A stretch of 64,000 nucleotides of DNA from Boletus sp. NGJ (Eukaryota > Basidiomycota > Agaricomycetes > Boletales > Boletaceae), in NCBI GenBank assembly GCA_019096195.1, contig JAGTXK010000046.1, positions 18,761 to 82,760 on the forward strand. The letters run 5' to 3'. The translations under genes and the position numbers were made by a program. A model generated the notes under the pieces. It was not told where the DNA came from, ran no database searches, and saw only the letters and a list, made by a program, of their open reading frames with translations. Below are positions 59,752 to 64,000 of the stretch, piece by piece (positions within the stretch are counted from its first letter, which is position 1; every line of letters begins with the position of its first letter).

Positions 59752-60244
59752 CTCCTATGGACAAATTAGATATTTTTAGTGTGAATCTACAGAGATACTA
59801 TACCAAAGCATGGGCCCAGTGAAGCACCATCACTGGAGTAAGTGGGATAGTGGTACCCAATGGCGCAATATATGTCAGGTGACCATCATCACTGTCTTTG
59901 TGTATCTTTGCAAGCTTCATGCGCCATCGTACAAAGGTGCACGTCTAGATCTGAAGCTGATTGGGATGGCAAGGGCTTGTTAGAAAAGGTATTAGAGAAT
60001 GTCCAGGTTATGGTAAAAAAAAAAATACTTGGTTATTGTCAGATATATTTGACTCTTTGTCTCCGGAGCAGCTGTTTGCTTGATGTAACGGAAGTTTCTT
60101 GACATGCTTCATGTCAACTAAAATTTTTGTTGCTACACCAAGGTCACTGGCACCAGCTGCGTCATGAATTTTTTGGACCATCTCTTTGTAGTCTGACTTG
60201 TTATTGACATCTGTTATAATATAAGAAATTTTCAAACTTTTCAA

Positions 60245-60485
60245 ACAGACACTTATGTTTCATTTTCTTCAACTCTTTTCTTCATAAGTCACGTGACTGT
60301 GCATGTAACCGTGGGAAACACATCACATGATAGGTCTAGAACCTATGACATCATATGACATCACACCTCATGTGATCCACGCCTCTTTAATTTCCGCTCT
60401 TCTCACACAGCCCTATTAATCTCTGTCTTACCATACTGAGTAATTTATCACACGTACTGCTTGGTCCATGCACACTCTCCTTATG
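60245..60485. other. probable left part of element 3's LTR
   Basis: No gene is recognised. The left LTR boundary of element 3 could not be fixed because the 3' LTR lies outside the window. Confidence 0.3.
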
Positions 60486-60697
60486 TATATAAAGTAGCAC
60501 TTTGACGACTGGTACCCCCAGTCTAATCCATTTGTACTCTTCCTCCAATAACCTATTAGCTTTGGCCATTGGTCATCGTAGGGTTAGGAATAGCACAGCC
60601 TAAGACTCCCCACCTTATTCATTAAGCCAGGACTTGTGTAGCCTGCAAGACACATTTGAGCCTTGTGGATTGGTTTCCAAAAGGGATTATAACACTT
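60486..60697 (+). repeat. right part of 5' LTR of element 3
   Basis: TATATAAAG at 60486 is followed by CAGTCTAATCCA at 60520, the predicted transcript start. The LTR should end just before the priming site near 60697 (…TTATAACA is a possible TG...CA-type end). Confidence 0.5.
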
Positions 60698-60709
60698 GGA
60701 TTAGACTGT
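60698..60709 (+). other. self-priming primer-binding site of element 3
   Basis: TGGATTAGACTG is the exact reverse complement of CAGTCTAATCCA at 60520-60531, which lies 34 nt after the TATA box. This is the same geometry as in elements 1 and 2 with unrelated sequence. Confidence 0.65.
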
Positions 60710-61305
60710 CATACACAACACTCGGACTCCAGAGCCAAGGAGATTATATGCAGGCCCAGTGTTTAAGGGACATCTGCAGTATTCACCACTTGACAGTGAC
60801 GAGAAAAGCACTCGCTGAAACGCTTGCATATACGCTTGTCCAGTGTCATAAATAAGGATAACATTGCTGCCAGGCATAGTGCACTAGCCCCACTTCTTAG
60901 GTGGTTGCCGATCTAAGCGTACGCTGGTTCTACAATAGTGAACCCAGGTTCTCGTGATTACCTGTGACATCACGAAGTAACAATAAGGGGATTTATCTCA
61001 ACTTTCCCCCGTGTTACACCTGCTAGTAGTAAAGCAGTTATACTCCGGTCCCCCATCACCGTTGCCCACCATTTTCAACGACCTCTATTTTGACTCTTAC
61101 AAAGGAGTAGGGACCCCAGAACCTGATTGTAAGATATTGGGTAGTAAGGTCCTGAAAGAAGACCGACCAAGGAAAAGAAAAACTTACATCAGAAACCCAG
61201 ACAAAGTCAGACCTCTTCACCCCTCCTCCACATTCGCCCTCTATCACATCGCATACTTCCGCTCATACCTCTGCCCCAAATCTTTCTTAAAACTGAATCC
61301 CAGAT

Positions 61306-62467
61306 ATGTCTAGAATCGACATCGACGATCTGGTGCAGAAACTTGCCAATCTTACTCAGGAATGCGACAAGGACAATATCACCAAGAAAATCGCTGACCC
61401 TGGAAAATGGGACGGCACAAGGTCTACATTTCGCCCATGGTGGATAAAATTACGTCTCTGGGTTGACGCCAGACCTGGAAGAACAACAAGATCATGGACA
61501 TCGCAGTCCTTTCACACCTTGAGGGAAAGGCAGAAAGTTTTGCTCAACTTATAATGGAGCATTATCTCGATGAAGAGGCGACCATCAAGACGGACGCAAA
61601 CAGAGTCATGCAGCCGGCAAAAGGAGCCAATGCGTGGCCAACATGGAACAGGTTGCAAGACCAAATAAAGATATACTTTTGTATTGATACATTAGCGCAC
61701 AAGTCTTTGAGGAAACTCGAGACTTTGAAGCAAAACGGTCACCCCATAGACCTGTTCCTATAAAAATTCAAGATTCTGAGAAAAGAGTCGTATATAGATG
61801 ACCATCACACTGAGGTTCTTCTCAAAAAGGCCGTAGATTACAAAATCTACGAGAGATCTCGGCTGAACAGTCCAGCTCAGAACTTTGATTACGAGGATCT
61901 GGTTATAAATTACAGAGTAATCGGAAGGGCATTCAAACAAATGGTGAACGAACGTGGACCGCCCATCTGAACACAACCCCCTCGATCATTGTTCCCTCCT
62001 CCCCATGGGCAGCCCCCACACAATTCTTACCGCCCCCAATATACGGCAGTGGGCACCCAACCAGGTCGTGGTGCGCCCATGGAAATAGGAGTCCAGCAGG
62101 CTGGACCTTCAAAAGAAACAAGGACCTGTTTCCATTGTGGCAAACCTGGCCACATCAAACCAAACTGCCCAACAAACCCATTTAAATGAACTGGTCGTCC
62201 ACCAATGCAAAGACAAATATGGGATTGGAACCAAGGCTCATACGTCGAGCAAACTCAGGGAGAAAATGAGTATCCCTCTTTTTTTAATGAACTCCAATCT
62301 CGACAATATGCATCACGACCACTTCCGCAACCTCCCATAGCTACAGCGGCACCAAGTGTAGCAGCAAGGGCATACGTTTCTGATGAGGCAGAAGCATATT
62401 ACAGAGATAAGTTCGAAGTAGAGGCCAAAGCCAGAGCTGCGCAGGCTTTAAATGGACAGCGCCAATG
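61306..62467 (+). pseudogene. gag of element 3 (broken)
   Basis: The start is MSRIDIDDLVQKLANLTQEC at 61306. A one-base frame change near 61480 leads to IMDIAVLSHLEGKAESFAQL, with stops near 61762 (TAA) and 61969 (TGA). The nucleocapsid knuckle CFHCGKPGHIKPNC (CX2CX4HX4C) is intact near 62130. A further TGA follows NPFK (62188), and the last part runs to 62467. Confidence 0.82.
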
Positions 62468-64000
62468 AGTGAAGAGGGAACTCAGTGGCACGAACAATTT
62501 TCTTCTCTTTCTTCTTTTACAACATGTACCAGTAGCGACTTTCCTATCTCAGATCTTTCTTCTATTCTATGTAATCTATCAATGAAATCCACAAGGGCAT
62601 CTCAATTGAGTGCAGCACCAGACTTAAGTGTACTTAATTCCCTCATAAAACAACAAAAAATATCGAATATCTATAAATCTATAAAGGTTACATTGAACCA
62701 AGCATCCACGCTTTCCTATGGTGGAGAATTCTCTCTCGAAACCATAGTATCGTGCAATGTCAATGGCCAGTGGTCACATTACCGTTTCCAGTCCCTCCTG
62801 GATTCAGGAGTGTCGCATACTTTTATTGATCAGAACTACGTTAAACATCATGGAATTCCCTTCTATACTATTGATAACCCCATAAAGATACATAACGCTG
62901 ATGGCTCAGAAGGAGCTATTGGACCGATCCATCATGCAGTAACACTGATGGTGGAAATCGAAGGACATTATGAAGTAATAGACGCTTATATATCGAAGCT
63001 AGGAACCCATCATATGATCATCAGTTACAACTGGCTGTATCGCCACAACCCTGACATCGACTGGGTAAAACAGACAATTACTTTTCCCCGCTGTATCTCT
63101 TACTGTAAAATTATGGGCCTAGAACCCACTTCTTCTTACGAACCAGTTCAACTTCGTACTATAGAAGAAGGACTTAAAGAGAAAGTTCCATTAACTTATC
63201 ACAAATTTCTAGATGTCTTTTCGGAGAAAGAATCTCAAAGGATGCCTTTATGAAAACATTGGGATCACGCAATCGATCTCAAAGAAGACTTCATCCCAAA
63301 GAAAGGACGCGTTATTCCCCTTTCGGACATCGAGATGGAAGAAGTCAGAATGTTTATTGAAAAGGAAGTCAAAAAGGGTTACGTCAAACCCTCAAAATCT
63401 CCACAGACATCCCCTGTCTTCTTTATTCCAAAAAAGGATGGTAAAAAACAAATGGTCATGGACTATCGATATTTAAATGAAGGAACCATCAAAAATTCCT
63501 ATCTGCTCCCTCTTATCCCGCAGTTAATTGATTGACTCAAAAATGCGGATCTATTTACGGCTATGGACCTTCAATGGGGATATAACAACGTCCGTATCAA
63601 AGAAGGCGACGAATGGAAAGCAGCCTTCATCACCCCTATTGGAGCATACGAGCCTACTGTTATGTATTTCGGACTCACAAACTCTCCCCCCACATTCCAA
63701 ACTATGATGAATGACATATTTAATGACATGTATGCTGTAGTTGTCATCTACATCAACGACGTCATGATATTTACATCAAAAAAGACAAAAGAACAACACG
63801 AAGAAGTTGTGAAGGAAGTTCTACGCCACTTACGCAAGAATGACCTTTATGTAAAACCAGAAAAGTGTACCTTCTCGGCAGAAAAAGTGGACTTTTTAGG
63901 AATGGTCATATCTAAAGAGGGGGTAGAGATGCAGTTGAAGAAAGTAGCTGGGGTCATGGATTGGCCAGTACCTACAAGACTGAAGCAACTCCAGGGCTTC
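62465..64000 (+). pseudogene. pol of element 3 (protease and RT, partial, broken)
   Basis: The protease region reads LLDSGVSHTFIDQNY at about 62797 with ISYNWLYRHNPDIDW downstream. RT begins after a TGA at 63251-63253 (RMPL-stop). Blocks PSKSPQTSPVFFIPKKDGKK, MDYRYLN, TAMDLQWGYNNVRI and YFGLTNSPPTFQTMMND are clear. A second TGA follows LID (63533). The active site is YIND (63749-63760) in place of YIDD, so one catalytic Asp is lost. Coding runs off the window edge. Confidence 0.85.

Larger units (their letters stand above)
51814..60244 (-). pseudogene. SAM-like-domain multi-copy gene split by element 2
   Basis: Host parts lie at about 60244-59757 and 52587-51814. Upstream part: VATKILVDMKHVKKLP, then after a frame change RWRMKLAKIHKDSDDGHLTY, PLTPVMVLHWAHAL. 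Downstream part, spliced through GTATAG...CCATAG: EEGQATLNTPPNIPSFDAAN, a SAM-like helical domain (LMRFLKYVETELHVENTTVF, ILAVEIGISAGDIIRLKKGS) and a nuclear-looking basic tail, ending DDNALDSFFK. This architecture recurs as an expanded family in Agaricomycetes; its function is unknown. Lesions: a one-base frame change near 59935, a TAA after GSITW near 52095, and a 7.2-kb retrotransposon inserted at the intron 3' splice site. Confidence 0.65.
60698..64000 (+). mobile_element. third Ty3/gypsy LTR retrotransposon, cut by window edge (element 3)
   Basis: The internal region holds a leader of about 600 bp, gag with a classical zinc knuckle, an aspartic protease and reverse transcriptase up to the window end. 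Sequence is clearly different from elements 1 and 2. Stops and frame changes throughout gag and pol show it is degenerate. RNase H, integrase and the 3' LTR would lie beyond 64000. Confidence 0.85.

Noticed and set aside
1-64000. tRNA, rRNA, CRISPR arrays, bacterial-type operons or riboswitches
   Set aside because: I found no convincing tRNA T-loop plus acceptor pairing, no rRNA-like block and no regularly spaced repeats. The intron-rich eukaryotic gene structure makes CRISPR and operons implausible. Covariance-model searches were not possible.

Overview
The window is nuclear DNA from a filamentous basidiomycete, most likely an Agaricomycete. Genes are split by many short GT-AG introns of about 45-70 nt. 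The gene set is fungal: a myosin-motor chitin synthase, a coatomer beta' subunit, a membrane-anchored phytase, WW-like and tandem dual-specificity-phosphatase proteins, and a Crinkler/kinase family gene. The transposable elements are chromodomain Ty3/gypsy elements of the Tf1/sushi type. All assignments come from reading the sequence by eye; no database search was run.

Layout. 0.45-1.6 kb: an intact SAM-dependent methyltransferase. 2.1-4.4 kb: two fossils, a ribosomal protein P1 pseudogene and a truncated DUF2828 pseudogene. 4.8-7.0 kb (minus): an 8-exon Nudix hydrolase with a long charged tail. 7.0-18.0 kb: a MITE-like element, then a Crinkler-kinase pseudogene cut by a solo LTR and by a 7.8-kb LTR retrotransposon, which itself carries a nested 1.1-kb solo LTR. 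19.0-32.9 kb (minus): four host genes (chitin synthase, SEC27, an unknown protein, phytase). 34.2-37.4 kb: an inverted duplication carrying a small secreted cysteine-rich protein gene, with one arm intact and one dead. 38.2-48.1 kb: four conserved genes (an unknown two-exon protein, a WW-like multi-pass membrane protein, a tandem DSP-like phosphatase, a coiled-coil protein). 49.4 kb: a third copy of the secreted protein. 50.9-64.0 kb: transposon-dominated, with a DDE (IS630/Tc1-like) transposase fossil, a SAM-like multi-copy gene split by a second LTR retrotransposon, and a third LTR retrotransposon running off the right edge.

How it fits together. The 19-48 kb block is ordinary housekeeping and cell-surface gene space. 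The two flanks are transposon sinks where perfect 5-bp target-site duplications let the order of insertion be read. All three LTR retrotransposon families show the same apparent self-priming arrangement: a 12-nt stretch about 33-35 nt after the TATA box is exactly complementary to the sequence at or near the inner LTR edge. The repeats and the Crinkler pseudogene carry many CGA-to-TGA stops and Asp-to-Asn changes at catalytic sites, as expected from cytosine deamination at CpG.
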